Positions 1-11,740 of a stretch of DNA of 64,000 nucleotides are shown piece after piece (positions within the stretch are counted from its first letter, which is position 1; every line of letters starts with the position of its first letter). The stretch lies in the NCBI GenBank assembly GCA_028554755.1, contig JAPTOF010000021.1, forward strand, positions 3,583,501 to 3,647,500, given 5' to 3'. The position numbers and the translations under genes are program-made. The notes beneath the pieces are model-generated. The model made no database searches, had not been told where the DNA came from, and worked only from the letters and a program-made list of their open reading frames with translations. The stretch is from Cordia subcordata. Lineage: Eukaryota > Streptophyta > Magnoliopsida > Boraginales > Cordiaceae.

Positions 1-840
1 TGAAAAAGATTTACCAAATTTGATTTATCAAACCAATAAAGATTATCTTCACATTTTGCAACTTATCTTCACAAGTTATCTTTGTAAATACTATACATAA
101 GTAATAAAGCTTTCCTTAACTACGTATATCTTTTTCTCCAACTACCAAAATGGTTCCTAATATATGTTAATACAAACCTCATTCCTTTAAGTATAACAAG
201 TTTTCGAACTAATGGACATTTTCTTAATATTTTCTAGGTTATCTATATATGTATAGGCTATCTATTGTGAAATAAATCATGCTATTAATCAAATCAATCT
301 ACTTTAATATTGTTTCATGCAATAAATTACGGATATAATTGATAATATCAAATTTATTTCAAAACAAGATATATCACACGGGACAGATGCTCATATATAC
401 TAAGCTTTCACTAAATTACCAAATTTACACTAAATTGCTCTATTTGATCTGAAAAGATTTATCAAAATTGACAGACCAAACTTTGAATTACCTCCCAAGT
501 TAAAAAATCTTTATTTATCAAAAATTCAAATTTATCAAAATTTGAAAATGTAATCAGAATTGATTAAATTTAATTCAATTCCAAAATAAAATGTTTTAAT
601 ACTTTGACTTAATTACCAATCTATCACTAAATTGGCCTATTTGATTAAATTGGTTTACTAAAATTGAAAAATCTTATCTGATTAAACTGGTTTAAGTTAA
701 TTCCAAAATTTATCAAAGTGGATTTGAAAAGATTTATCAAACTAATAAAATTTTTCTTCCAATTAATGATAAAAATTTATCACACTAATAATATATATCA
801 CACTAATTCATTTTACCTCCATGTTTCCATTCCCGAGGAC
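1..840. other. AT-rich stretch with recurring TTTATCAAA-like motifs, no gene
   Basis: No open frame of note. Short motifs of the form GATTTATCAAA or AATTTATCAAA recur irregularly (for example near 8, 461, 526 and 728), and TATCACACTAAT-like words appear near 780-805. They may be internal repeats of the CACTA element or an older AT-rich insertion. Confidence 0.4.
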
Positions 841-2187
841 CTTACCCGCGCTATTAATGGCTAGCTGAAAATTTCCCACCACATCTTATCAACATACTAC
901 CAAAGCACTCAAAACACTCAAAAACTTTTCACCTTCCTTCTAATTCTTTCACTCTCTCATCACCAAATCTTCTTTAGCACATTAACAAAGCTTCCTCTGC
1001 TGAACGTGATCATCATCACCAAAACTGATCAAACCCATCAACAGAGCTTCACGCCAAACTTGATCAACTTCACGATTTCATCTCACAGGTATACTCTTTC
1101 AAGGCTGGCTTGATAGATTTCATCTTCCACTAGTCTATCGCACGTATATATGCTCTCACGATTTTGTTCTTATTGCAAGTATATACACTTTTAAACATGT
1201 GCATGTACATTATTGTCATCTCCGTATCGCTCATCACTGGTATTTTAGTGGTATTTTAGATTCTAATCATATGCTGTACATGATTTACATCTCTGTCAAG
1301 TTCATCACAATAGTGATATTCATCTTTGCATGTATATGGTTTTCATCTTTTCTCATGATTTTCATGTGTATTTAAGTTTTCTTGCGATTTGTCAAAGTGA
1401 ATATTGCTTGTTTTAAGAGAAATAGAGGACTTTGTGTGAGTGGCATTCATCGCTGGATGTAGAGAAAGAATTATTTTTGTATTATTGTTGGTAAAATTAA
1501 AGTCCTCATTGCAGAGGAAGAGTTGTTTTTGTATTATTTGTGAAATTGAAGTCCTTGTTGAGCTATTTGTCGTTGGATTATTTTGCTAGGAAACGATGGT
1601 TTGAATGTGTTTCATAAGATTGTTGCCGTTGGATTTTTTTTTCTGGTTCATGCACCTTTCTTCTTTAGCAGAAAATGGGGCATGTTATGGTATGTCGATG
1701 TTGTGGCTTTTGATGTCATCGTCATGAAATCTTTCTTTACGACATGGATGACTTTTTGGTGAAAAACTTCCTGCATATTTGACCTTTTTACTCCATATGC
1801 CTTGTTATCTCTGAAATGAAGATTGCTTTTCCTTCCTATTTGTCAAATCTATATTTTTCCTTTATCTCTTAGAGTTTTTCGGAAAAAAAAATAGGACAAC
1901 TAAAGAAAAGCTTTTAATTTTTTTGCTTCCCTGCTTCTTTTGCTATTTTTGTATGTTCTCTATGTACTATTCTTGTTCACAGATTAGATCTCTGTTATTC
2001 TATATTGTTTCCTGATGGTTCCATATTTAGTGTTTAGATTCCTAGTCGTCCTAATATATATATGTGTGTGTGTGTGTGTGTGCGTGCGCCAAACACTCCT
2101 AGTATTTCACCTCCTTCTATTATTGATACTAAAGTGTATAGCAAGAAAATGACTTTTTTTTCTACTTTTTTTTTTGCCAATTTCTAG
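841..2187 (+). other. Probable 5' leader and 1.1-kb leader intron of the tnpA-like gene
   Basis: The stretch at 880-1088 looks like a 5' leader: C/T-rich and poor in upstream ATGs. It ends in CACAG followed by a GTATAC donor at 1089. A polypyrimidine run and TTTCTAG acceptor end at 2187, three bases before the ATG at 2191. The intervening 1.1 kb is T-rich and intron-like. The model is inferred from splice signals only. A TG microsatellite lies at about 2062-2081. Confidence 0.45.
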
Positions 2188-2190
2188 TTA

Positions 2191-4012
2191 ATGGCCTCAA
2201 GAAGATCAAGTAGGCCATCATCTTTGCAAAACAATAAAGATGATCAACCCAGCCAAGGTAATTGTATTTAATCATTTTTACCAAGGATATATGCATTAAG
2301 TGCCCATGTTTATTATGAATTGTTATGAGTACGTGTGTGTATTTTAATTCTTATATTGGTTAAATCATTCAAAACCTAACAGTAACAAAAGGAAAATCAA
2401 TGTGCAAGGAGAGTTGGCATCTTTCTCCAGATAAACGATATAAGATTGAGCTTAACGACAAAGAGCAGCCTATTGGGCGTTATGCAGGTAAGTTATCGAC
2501 AAGCATGGGTGTACTAGCTCGGATGAGCAATTATTGTTCAATTATTAAGCTCGATTGGAGATATTTTAAGAAGCCTCAGAGGGATGCAATGATAAATTTC
2601 ATGAAGGTTGGTACCAAACTACATTTAAGTGTTACCTATGTTTCTATATATGCATTCATTCTTGTTTTAAGTTTCTTTAAACTAATGACTCTCTTTGATA
2701 GGAGCGTTTTATTTTTCCTGAGGATGAGGAAAAATATAAAGCATATGTACGCTATGTTCTTGGTTCTATTGGAAAGCCATGGAAAGATCACAAATATAGT
2801 TTAAGGAGCACAATCTATGAACTTGAAGTGAAAGGAACCCCTATAGATGATATTTATCAAAAGGTTCCTGATGGAATGGATGATGGTCAGTGGATCTCAT
2901 TTGTAACTGAAGCTTTAAAGCCTGAGACAAAGATAATTAAACTAATAGAACTGCCTTGTAGTATACATTCATAATATAGCCCAGTAATTTGTTCACTTAT
3001 CATACTTTATTAAGTATTTTGTTTGTATTTCAGGAAAAATCAACTAAAGGAAAACATAGTAGGAGTTATCAAACTGAAATAAACACTCTTGGTTCAAAGA
3101 GTATGCCTAGAAAGAGGCATGAAATGGTACCTAAAATGATATATTTTAGGCTGATTTGTTACCCTTTGATGATATATTAACATTAATAAAATCTTGTAGG
3201 AAAAGAAACGTGGTGAAAAAGTAGGTGAAATAGAGTTCTATATTGTGACCCACAAGAAGAAAAGTGGTGAATTGAATGATGATGGTGCTGTGGCCGTCTT
3301 GGTAAGTGATAAGCTTATTTTTTTATATATATTTTGCTTATCAATTAAGTAATAAGCTTATTTTTTATATATATTTTCCTTATCAATTAACTTAAGCATG
3401 GATTGATAAAATCTTGTTAATGATGCAAAGTCTTTTAAGCTAGATGTCACGTTTATGTTTATTATATTTATATTTTGCCCAATCAAGTAATCCTTCATTA
3501 TCATTGAATTCTTATTTTGCCAAGTGTGCACTAATCTAAGTGATGGATAATTGGCTTATTATTAAGGACAGTGAAGATGTGATACTCAATAGTATTCAAG
3601 CATGAGAACAAATTCTCGACTCAAATAGCACCTTTGCTTTAACTGCTTTTTCTCTAAATTAAGTGATTGAAACATAACTCTCTCATAAGACTATTAATGA
3701 AGATTTTTGTATATGTAGGACAAATGTAATGCCTTGATGAAGGAAAGGGCTTGTTCATCTCAGGTTGATAATATCACTTTACAAAATGATATTATTCGTG
3801 AGGTGCATGGTCCAGAACACGCTGGTCGTGTTAGAGGGCAAGGGAGGGGGCCTACTCCATCAAGCATGTTTGGTTCTAAGAAGAATCAAGCATCTATTGC
3901 GATACAACAATTAGAGGATGAAGTGAAAATGCTGAAGAATCGTGACATAGAGCGAGATGCAGAGTTGCAGAAAATGAAGGAACTGTTAGAGGAGCTTATG
4001 AGCAGCATGTAA
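2191..4012 (+). CDS. tnpA-like CACTA protein (Transposase_24 / Ptta-En-Spm family), six coding exons
   Basis: Joining exons 2191-2257, 2383-2606, 2702-2932, 3034-3126, 3200-3301 and 3719-4012 gives one frame of 336 residues without a stop. Family features are the LNDKEQPIGRYAGKL block in exon 3, a DWRYFKK segment, the EIEFYIVTHKKK block in exon 6, and a C-terminal coiled coil (QQLEDEVKMLKN...ELLEELMSSM). Proteins of this family are thought to bind subterminal repeats and assist the CACTA transposase. That role is known for En/Spm TNPA and is inferred here. All introns have GT/AG borders except the one after exon 4: AAG is followed by AT at 2933 instead of GT, and read-through reaches a stop near 2974. 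The gene is therefore either slightly broken or uses an AT-AG intron. The first two residues-rich exon starts MASRRSSRPSS. Confidence 0.75.
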
Positions 4013-4414
4013 ATTTAATAGATGAGCTTATGACCTGTTTAGATTAAATTATCTTTTTCTAATCTTCTTTTACTTCTTGGGATTGCAAGAAAGTCATTGT
4101 TATAAATGGGGGGAATGTTTTTATACTACTTCTTAGGATGGTTTTTCTTTGAGGTTGATTAATCTTGTTTGCATATGCTTTTATATCTTGTATTACACAA
4201 TGCTTTTTGTTGAAGCACTTAACTTTAGTTAACAGGAAGCACAGGAGATGAAACATACATACTCTATTTAGACCATATATCTCCTTATCGATATCATGGA
4301 TCAAAACTTATTTGGTTCTCAAACTTGATTGTACTCACAAGTAATGCTTTAATGTGTGTTTGGAGATGGGATTGGTGTATGGAGAGGAAAGTAGGAGGAA
4401 ATGGAGGAAGTTGA
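4013..4414. other. 3' flank of the tnpA-like gene
   Basis: No coding signal. It probably holds the 3' untranslated region of the tnpA-like gene. An 81-codon frame on the other strand (4059-4304) has no recognisable features. Confidence 0.4.
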
Positions 4415-4810
4415 GAGCATGTGATTGTTTTGTGTTGGTTGTGTAAAAAATGGTGTAGGCAATAAAGGGGACGAAAGAAACTTCATTATTTACAAGTAGG
4501 AACCTGGTTATATATGGTTCTGTTTTTCATTGTAAAAGTGTTAGGATCTTTTTGTAGTTTTACTATCTTATACATTGCCCAATTCAAGCATATGGGTTAG
4601 AATTAAATTGCTTGAGCATGTGATTGTTTCGTGTTGGTTGTGTAACAAATGGTGCAGGCAATAAAGGGGACAAAAGGAACTTCATTATTTACAAGTAGGA
4701 ACCTGGTTATATATGGTTGTGTTTTTCATTGTAGAAGTGTTTAGGATCTTTTTGTAATTTTACTATCTTATACACTGCCTAATTCAAGCATATGGGTTAG
4801 AATTAAATTG
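4415..4810 (+). repeat. Tandem duplication of about 196 bp
   Basis: Copy 1 is 4415-4610 and copy 2 is 4614-4810, separated by three bases. Both run from GAGCATGTGATTG to GGGTTAGAATTAAATTG and differ at only about ten positions. The unit contains no ORF. Confidence 0.9.
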
Positions 4811-5756
4811 CCTAATTCAAGTAGTTAGAAGTAAAATAGGAAAAGGAGACAAAAGAGAATAATGGAGGTGTCTAAAGCTTTGAAATTATGAAGAATAATC
4901 AAACATGTTACTTATTCTTATACAAAAGCTCTACAATGATGTGCAAATCAGAGGTTGATTTCTAATTCATGATTTTAATAAAGCAATAAGACATTTAACC
5001 TTAATCTCTTATTCCTTGTATAAGACAAAATCCTTCACCCCTTCTGACCTTACTTGTAATCTATTTCCTAACAATATCTTCTTTATTTGATCTCTAGAGT
5101 GGTACTTATATGAAAGTACACAAATACAACCTGATGATTAGGAGCTTGCATGGTTTAAGTGATTGTATCATCCATGCATTGTTAGGAATTATAATAAAGA
5201 GTAAATAAGAAAAATAAGTGTAAATACTAATGTGCTTTCTTTTAATTTTTCAAGGGATGAATTCTGTTCATAGGAGGCTTATGATTCAGCATATTTTGTT
5301 ATCACTTCAAAATAGCTTGATATTGCTACACTTTTTGCCACTATAAGATCTGTGAATGGCTTGTTTGTAAGTGTATAGGAAACTCACGTTTTGCCACTAT
5401 ATATGCATCCGTCAACTGAAAGCCTCTACCGAAGATCAGTAGTTGATCAGCACCATCAGTTGTCTAGCGGATGGGTGTTTAAAAACAATGTACAGAGTAG
5501 AAAGATCTGTACAATATTCTCAAGTATTTGAGCTTTTGTACTTTTGACTGTAAAATAAGGTTGTTATTAATCTAATGCACTTTGTTTACTTAGCAACAAA
5601 AAAAATTATATACATATTGATATTTACTTTTTAATTATAATTAAAACTATAAAAGATCCCAAAAAAAGAAGATAACAGGAATAGGTGGCATTTAACCAAT
5701 TGTCAACTAATATCACATGTCCAGCACCAAAAAAAAAAAAAAGGCACAAAGTTATT
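4811..5756. other. AT-rich internal CACTA sequence, no gene
   Basis: No ORF, RNA gene or repeat stands out apart from short A runs. It lies between the tandem duplication and the subterminal repeats, so it is treated as internal to the CACTA element. Confidence 0.4.
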
Positions 5757-6087
5757 AGCGGCGGTTTAATAAGTGCCAGCTAAGAACTGTCATAAATTGA
5801 CTGTGTGTTTAGTGGCAGTAATGCATAACTGCCAGCTATATCCAAAGCGCCAATTAGCATTCAATGCAGCTCTACAACGTGCGGGGATTTAATGGCGGTT
5901 ATGTATTAGCGACGTTTATAACAACCGCCGCCTATTAATGACGGTTCATATGAACCGTTGCTCCAAATATAGGCGACGGCATTAGTTCTTGCGTTTGGGT
6001 AAAGCTTCGCCTATTAATTGCCGGTGTTTAGAAACCGTCGCTAATGTGGGCTAAGAACTGCCGCCTATGTCTTAGTTTCTTGTAGTG
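5757..6087 (+). repeat. CACTA subterminal repeats and right terminal inverted repeat
   Basis: Variants of GCGGCGGTT, GCCGCCTAT, CTAAGAACTG and AATGGCGGTTA recur in both orientations over about 300 bp. Examples are AGCGGCGGTTTAA at 5758, AACCGCCGCCTATTAATG near 5922 and AACTGCCGCCTATG near 6056. The block ends at the 12-bp terminal sequence TTTCTTGTAGTG (6076-6087). In En/Spm such subterminal motifs are the binding sites of TNPA-type proteins; binding here is inferred. Confidence 0.85.
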
Positions 6088-6388
6088 TGGTGATCTTGAG
6101 GAGAAAGACGGAGCCTGCTATCCGTAAGTATATTAAAATGGTAAGTTGGATGCCACATTTTTTTATTAGAACAGTAAATGGCAATTTATTAGTTATTTTT
6201 TCTTTTTTAATTTTCTATTAGAACTTTAAAATAGAAAGGTACCAACTTACTGTAATTAAATAAAAAATAATCTATAAATTATTGTGGTTGAGAGCCATCT
6301 GAATGTACCCCATTTTATTTAAAATAATTGTTTTTTTCCTTCCATTTTACCTTTTGTTTAATGCTTATAATGATAAAGTTGAACGTCA
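6088..6388. other. Spacer between CACTA end and Tat LTR, possible exon scrap
   Basis: AT-rich DNA. Just after the CACTA end an open stretch (about 6090-6141) reads VILRRKTEPAIRKYIKM and ends at a GTAAGT donor-like site, so the CACTA element may have landed in or beside an exon. This is weak. GTCA at 6385-6388 matches the base run after the far LTR and is the candidate target-site duplication. Confidence 0.35.
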
Positions 6389-6934
6389 TGTGCGGCACTG
6401 TAGAGGGTGATTTCTATAATTACGAACAAAGTTGATTGGGGCACTGATAACCTGCAAGACCAGATAGCGAAATAAGTGGTAGAAACCCTTGACACTGATG
6501 TGGTGCCGGCCAAAGATACTCCGACGTTCAAGTCAGTGTTGGGCCGTTGTGGGACTAGAATTGGAAATAATTACGGGACAAGTTTACAGCGAATCGTGTC
6601 TGTAAATAGGTAGGCTAGAGTGTATATGTTCTCTGCCTCCTTTTTTGGTCAGCCATGCCTTTATAGCCTCTAGGATGGAAGAGTCCCTCGCATCCTCAAA
6701 TTCTCAATCATATTCTAGTGAACCTCTGCTAGTTGTTGTACTTAGCTTTATCGCAAGCACATCATGCATATCATTCCTCATGCGTATCTTAGGGAAAGAT
6801 CAGGTTGATCCCAAACTGCAACCATGTAGATCGATCATCACCCATTGAAATCACGAGCCTTAACCCTGGTTTCTGGGTGTTCGTCCAAACTTAATTATGG
6901 ACCTTCTTAAGTCTGACTATTTCTGGCCCAAACA
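6389..6934 (-). repeat. 3' LTR of the Tat element
   Basis: It matches 17682-18228 along its whole length, including the block around CAAGTCAGTGTTGGG and the GGAAGAGTCCCTC segment. Read on the minus strand it begins TGTTTGGGCC and ends at TG/CA near 6389. The exact inner boundary (6389 or 6399) is uncertain because the first 15 bases align poorly with the other LTR. Confidence 0.9.
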
Positions 6935-6951
6935 GTTGTCCCTCCTTCTCT
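6935..6951 (-). other. Polypurine tract of the Tat element
   Basis: On the minus strand, AGAGAAGGAGGGACAAC lies directly upstream of the 3' LTR start TGTTTGGG. This is where the plus-strand primer for reverse transcription is expected, and it supports the minus-strand orientation. Confidence 0.7.
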
Positions 6952-9530
6952 AAGTTGAATCCCTTCAAATTAGAGAGTGGCACTTTCCTATGAGACCCCG
7001 CGATGTTGAAGTAGCGGGGACTAGTTGCCATGCAATGTCACAAACGTCATGCAATTCGCTGACACAATCTTACTAATGTCGCCTGCCACTTATGTGTATG
7101 GATGCACTTTATAATGGGTGCCTACACAATGAGCTTATGCCTCTCTCCCTTGTTCGCACCTCTGGCATGTCCATATGCTATGCTTTGGCGTCGTAAAGCA
7201 CTAATCCCTAACAAACAACTCTGGCAAAGGTGACTCATTACGTAGACCCGTCATGTCAACAACTGACACTTAGATAGCGAAACTCCAAGGCTGCAACGAG
7301 CGCGTACCTTAAAGAACAACTTACAGACTACGCATTGCCCTATGTTCCCATCGTGAGGAGCCAACTTCGCACTCAACCCTTATCGTAGGGACATCACTCT
7401 TTCATGGAGGCCCACACACTGTACTACGATATGCGACGCACGCAACCCCTCTCTAGAACGCCTTGATCACGAACACTACCACGTTTCTTTTGGACACTTA
7501 GTGCGTCACATTACACCTCCTCACATGTCATAGTCGAACTGGATGTTACTTGTGAGCAGTATATAACAGGCATGACTTGATTGACAACACCGAACTTGAA
7601 GCGACGTAATGCAATCGTCCACGTCTCTGATTCCTAATGCATCGCACTCCCGCTGCATCAACATAATACAGTCACCCAAGCCTGATTTGCAACACAACTT
7701 GACTATAGACCAAAACATACCCCCACAACAGGTGCTCATGGCAATAAGCAACTTCAGAATCGCGGCCAACCATAAGCTACCGTAGCACAGTACCATACTT
7801 CATAGCCTAATATCTCCTACTATCGCATCATGTCCATGCTGCAAGACACGACCTTTCCTCAGATTGGCAGGTTAATTTGATAGCATATTGATTTGTAGGT
7901 CCGTCATGCTTAAGGTGTTTGCACAAGCGCTTGTGAGGTAGCTGCTACAAACATACTAGCAAGGCTTCCCCCCACATGGTTAAAGCTTATTAGGCCTTTA
8001 GCCTTGCACACCAAGTGCTTGACGCAAAGCCAAGGAAGATTAACATGCAAGGGGGACGTGCAAAATTAACAACCACCATGTGTTCGACAAAATTCCTCAA
8101 CACCCAGGCTCAAACATTTGACATAAGCTTAATAAGGCCCTGGGAACCTGCTACTCAGTAGGTAAGTATCACAAAGTCATACATGCTTATAGTCAATCAC
8201 ACTTGTATGTACCCAAGGGAACTAAACTCGTCATCTTCACCTTACTTACTACTTTGTCACTTTTCTCATTAAGTACACCAATCTTCTCTCTTCCTTCTTC
8301 TTGCTGACTAGTATAGGATACTATTACACCACCTTTAAGGAACTCACTATTGCACCTGGTATAGAAGTTACTCACCACTTTAAGAGATTGGTACACTTAG
8401 TGACAAATGCAACGTTACATTGAAAAGGTCATTGTGCTATAACAAGTCACATTGCCTCCTATCTGTTATGTCGCACACCAATGATTCATCTATGCCTTTG
8501 TGACATATTAATATTGATTTGGTTACACCAAGTGTTGTTTGACCATGAATGTCTTTGCCTTACTTAGAAACTTTATCAAACACTTGGAAAGGGTAGAGCT
8601 TCTTGAGCTTTGCCGGTACTTATCAAGGCCTTTAGGCAAAGCTTGATCATAGCTCTACGGAAGCTTGTGAGGGAGGCACAAATTGCGAAACAAATCACTC
8701 ATGTAGGCCTGACGCTCTAGCGGGTTTTACCCAACATTCATACTCGCGACTGCCCAAGCATTTTCCTACTATACGTCGAGCCCTTTGAAAACAATTCACC
8801 ACTAGAGCTAAAGAAGTCATCTACAACTCAGGCACCCAACAAGAGCCCAAGGGGACTAGGACGGAGGGGTTCGGTCTTGCTCACTGGGTAGGAATCCGCG
8901 TCGCATGGCGGAGCTTTCAGCACTATCTCATTATTCGACGAGAACTTCAGGTAAGCAATTTGTTGAAACTCGTCATACATGCAACTGCAGGTACACCATT
9001 ACTAACGTAATTTAACGTGTGCTCCTCAACAGTCCGGGCGAAAGAGGTGCAAGCATTTTCTAACCGACATCTTACACCTCGGAGGCAAAGATAATGCGTT
9101 GCTCCCTTCAAGTAAAGTGACATAGGTTTGCAACCTACTTATCATACCCTCTTTCCTTTTTTTGTACTCTCCAATTTGCCATTCCCATTAAAAGATATGT
9201 AACATTCAGGTGCTTTTGGTAATGCAGATTCGGCTACCCGACACACCACCCTCTCGTGGACAAACCCTAGCTACCTTCTTCACTTGTTACAATGCCACGT
9301 TGCAAGCAAGTTGAGTAGGCTGAGGACAACTCCAAGTTGTACATTCCTCTTGCCTCAGCATGCGATGTTGGGAGCCCACTGGGGAATTCTTTTGCAGAAG
9401 GAATCCAATGTACTACTACGGAAGAGGAACTCAAGTATACAGCGAATCCAATCAATTGGGTGAAGATATCATAGTAGTTTAACCAAGGCCTAGAGATTGG
9501 ACAAGTTCCTCCCAAGAGGGGGAAATAATT
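6952..9530. other. Non-coding spacer inside the Tat element
   Basis: About 2.6 kb between the polypurine tract and the antisense ORF with no frame that resembles a protein family. Tat elements usually have a long variable stretch here. The plus-strand end (about 9285-9530) may be the broken 5' part of the antisense ORF, since MPRCKQVE and a few coding-like pieces occur between stops. Confidence 0.5.
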
Positions 9531-11290
9531 ATGGTTCAAGATGTCCTTGATTTAGGAATCCGGATTCCGCTTCATCCCTATTTTTGTGCCATCTTCAATT
9601 TTTATGAGATTAGTCCTGGCCAACTGCATCTACGGGGTAGAAAACCATGCTGGCATCACTCATCCTTTTACAACAAAAGGGGATTCACTTTTCTATACCA
9701 ATGTTCAAGACATTGTTCTCTATTATACGACCTGTTAAGAAGCCTGGTTGGTTTGGCCTTTCGACTCGTGGATCTTACAAGCTCTTTAGCTCTATCAGGA
9801 ACGATGACAATGGCTCATGGCAAGAAAAGTACATGTTTTTTGCTAAGATACACAATGTTCGAGATGTCCCACAAATGTGGGTTACGGATGCAAAGAATGA
9901 GCTCCCAAAATTAAGCGAGACCACTCGTCGAGCCCTCCTTGCCTTAGTTGCAAAATACAAAGTGCAGTCGTACCACGTAAGAGATTTAATTACACATGAA
10001 AACCTTACTGCGAGAGGCTTCGCTGTCCAACGAAAACCTAGAATATGCCCACTTATCACGACCAACCCTGTGATAGGATTTCAAACTCGCTCACAAGAAA
10101 AAAAAACTTGCCAGCAAGCTCGTAGACCCGCCACTGGCGGCGCGACTTCTTCTACTATAACTGCTGCCCTCTACCTTGCTAGGTCAACCTCTTCCCCTTG
10201 TTCGGGAGGTTTAGATGAAATAGAGAGTAATCGTAGGAACGAGGAAAGAGCAAAGGCGACTCTAGCCATGAAAGAAGTGAAGGACTAGAAGATTCCTCAT
10301 ATAACGAACCACCTGGCCTCCCACTTGACTTAGGGACAGGCGACGCCTCTACCCCTGATGATTCAGGTATGCACGTGCTTACCCCCCGATTCCATCCTCT
10401 CTTTTTATTCCTTTCTTTTCTCTCTCTTTTCTTTTTTAATGCTAACTCATCTATGCAGATATTGAAAAAAGACAGAAGGTTGCAATGGCTATAGTTGAGA
10501 GACTCGCATCAAGCCAAAAGAGAAAAGGGGGTTCATTATCTCAGCATCCTCATGCAGGAGAAGCCTCTGCCAACAAACGTCCAGACTTGGCTTTACCTCT
10601 AATTGCCCTTCCTGATCCTGAGACGATCGAGGGAGATCTATTTACTAGCTTTACTAAAAAAGAAGCAGCAGTACGCACATATATATCCTTATGTTACGCA
10701 TTGTTTTTCCACTTCCCTTTACAGTATATTGTCTTTTAGGGCGTAGCTTGTTTCAAAATTTTCTTTCTTTGTGACGATGGTACTCGAGATTATGAACAAA
10801 TGTCAGGATCTTCAATGTCTTCTAGCAAATGAATAGGAGGCTCTCGCCAAGGCCAAAGAGAGCTTGTAAACGAGTAGATACGTCGTACTGGGCTAGAAAG
10901 AAAACTTGAAATGGAGTGATTGTCTCGAGCTAGGGTGAAGAAGGATCCTGCAGCTACTGGGATTGCCAAAGCGAAACTTGAGTCCATGTTCGACGTTGGT
11001 CGAGGAGGCCAAGAAGAATGACGTGAACGAGTACAAGAAGAGTAGAAAGTTTGGTAAGTACGTTACGAATGTAGCAAAGCTTAGTTCAGAGAAAGCTGCC
11101 GAGTAGGCTATCAAGAACTACCTACAGAAGGTTCAACAAGTGTACTCAAATATTGACATCAGTTGTTTCAAAGCCGTGATCACTCCTCTGACGCCTTGCC
11201 CTGATCGAGCCCATCAAGTGCCAACCTTTCATCTATATCAGGCCCACTGAATACCGACGAGACTACCTCAATAGGCACTGCTGATGTATA
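9531..11290 (+). pseudogene. Antisense ORF of the Tat element (Transposase_28 / 'putative gypsy-type transposon' protein), decayed
   Basis: The plus-strand frame opens with GIRIPLHPYFCAIF and ISPGQLHL, matching the start of the family often annotated as putative gypsy-type transposon protein (pfam04195). Near 9640 the reading shifts frame and continues as IPMFKTLFSIIRPVKKPGW, with YKLFSSIRND and a YMFFAKIHN segment, to 10288. Two intron-like gaps follow (donor near 10367, acceptor ending 10458; donor near 10670, acceptor ending 10739). They are followed by a lysine/glutamate-rich coiled-coil-like tail interrupted by stops to about 11290, including VVKxSSEKAAE-like and CFKAVITPLTPC text. The function of this antisense protein in Tat elements is unknown. 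The copy is broken by a frameshift and several stops. Confidence 0.7.
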
Positions 11291-11740
11291 GTGGTAGACA
11301 ACTAGACCACTTTGGATACTTTACCTTTTAAACTGACACGTGTTCTTCTTTACTTTGTGCTTTAAAGCACAGAACTATGAATTATGTTAGCTCTTGTTTC
11401 CATTATGGTTGATTGCATCCTCTTCTTCATTTTTTTTTCACGTGTTTTTTATGACACTTTTTTTGTCAATTATGAACTTGAAAGAATTGTTTTCTTTGCT
11501 CATCTTGGCTGGGATCCCATGGCGTATCAAGCTCATACAAAGCTTTTGTCAAGGTGTATTAGTAGTTAAACGTCAACGTCACGGCTTATATAAAGCGCTA
11601 GGAATTCACGTGAAGTGTTATAGGCTATTTTAGCTTATAGTAGGGTTAAGAGTTTCCCACCGAGCGTAAAGACTGTTATTCGTCGTGAAAAAGGTAGCGA
11701 CTGAGCAAAAGGCTACTTTAAATTTGGAGAAGACAAAATA
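11291..11740. other. Spacer between antisense ORF and minisatellite
   Basis: T-rich stretch (11384-11500) with two short overlapping frames that match nothing I recognise. It lies between the converging 3' ends of the antisense ORF and pol. Confidence 0.5.

Larger units (their letters stand above)
1..6087 (+). mobile_element. CACTA (En/Spm) DNA transposon, right-hand part
   Basis: The right end is the 12-bp sequence at 6076-6087, the reverse complement of the plant CACTA terminal repeat CACTACAAGAAA. Inside it lie subterminal repeats (5757-6070) and a spliced gene of the Transposase_24 type, which is the usual companion of CACTA elements. No matching CACTACAAGAAA start is seen to the left, so the left end and the main transposase gene (tnpD, Transposase_21) probably lie before the window; the start given here is simply the window edge. 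Whether the first 840 bases belong to the element is inference. Confidence 0.72.

Noticed and set aside
7521..8396. Minus-strand frames in the Tat spacer as pol genes
   Set aside because: They match no retroelement domain and lie downstream of integrase.
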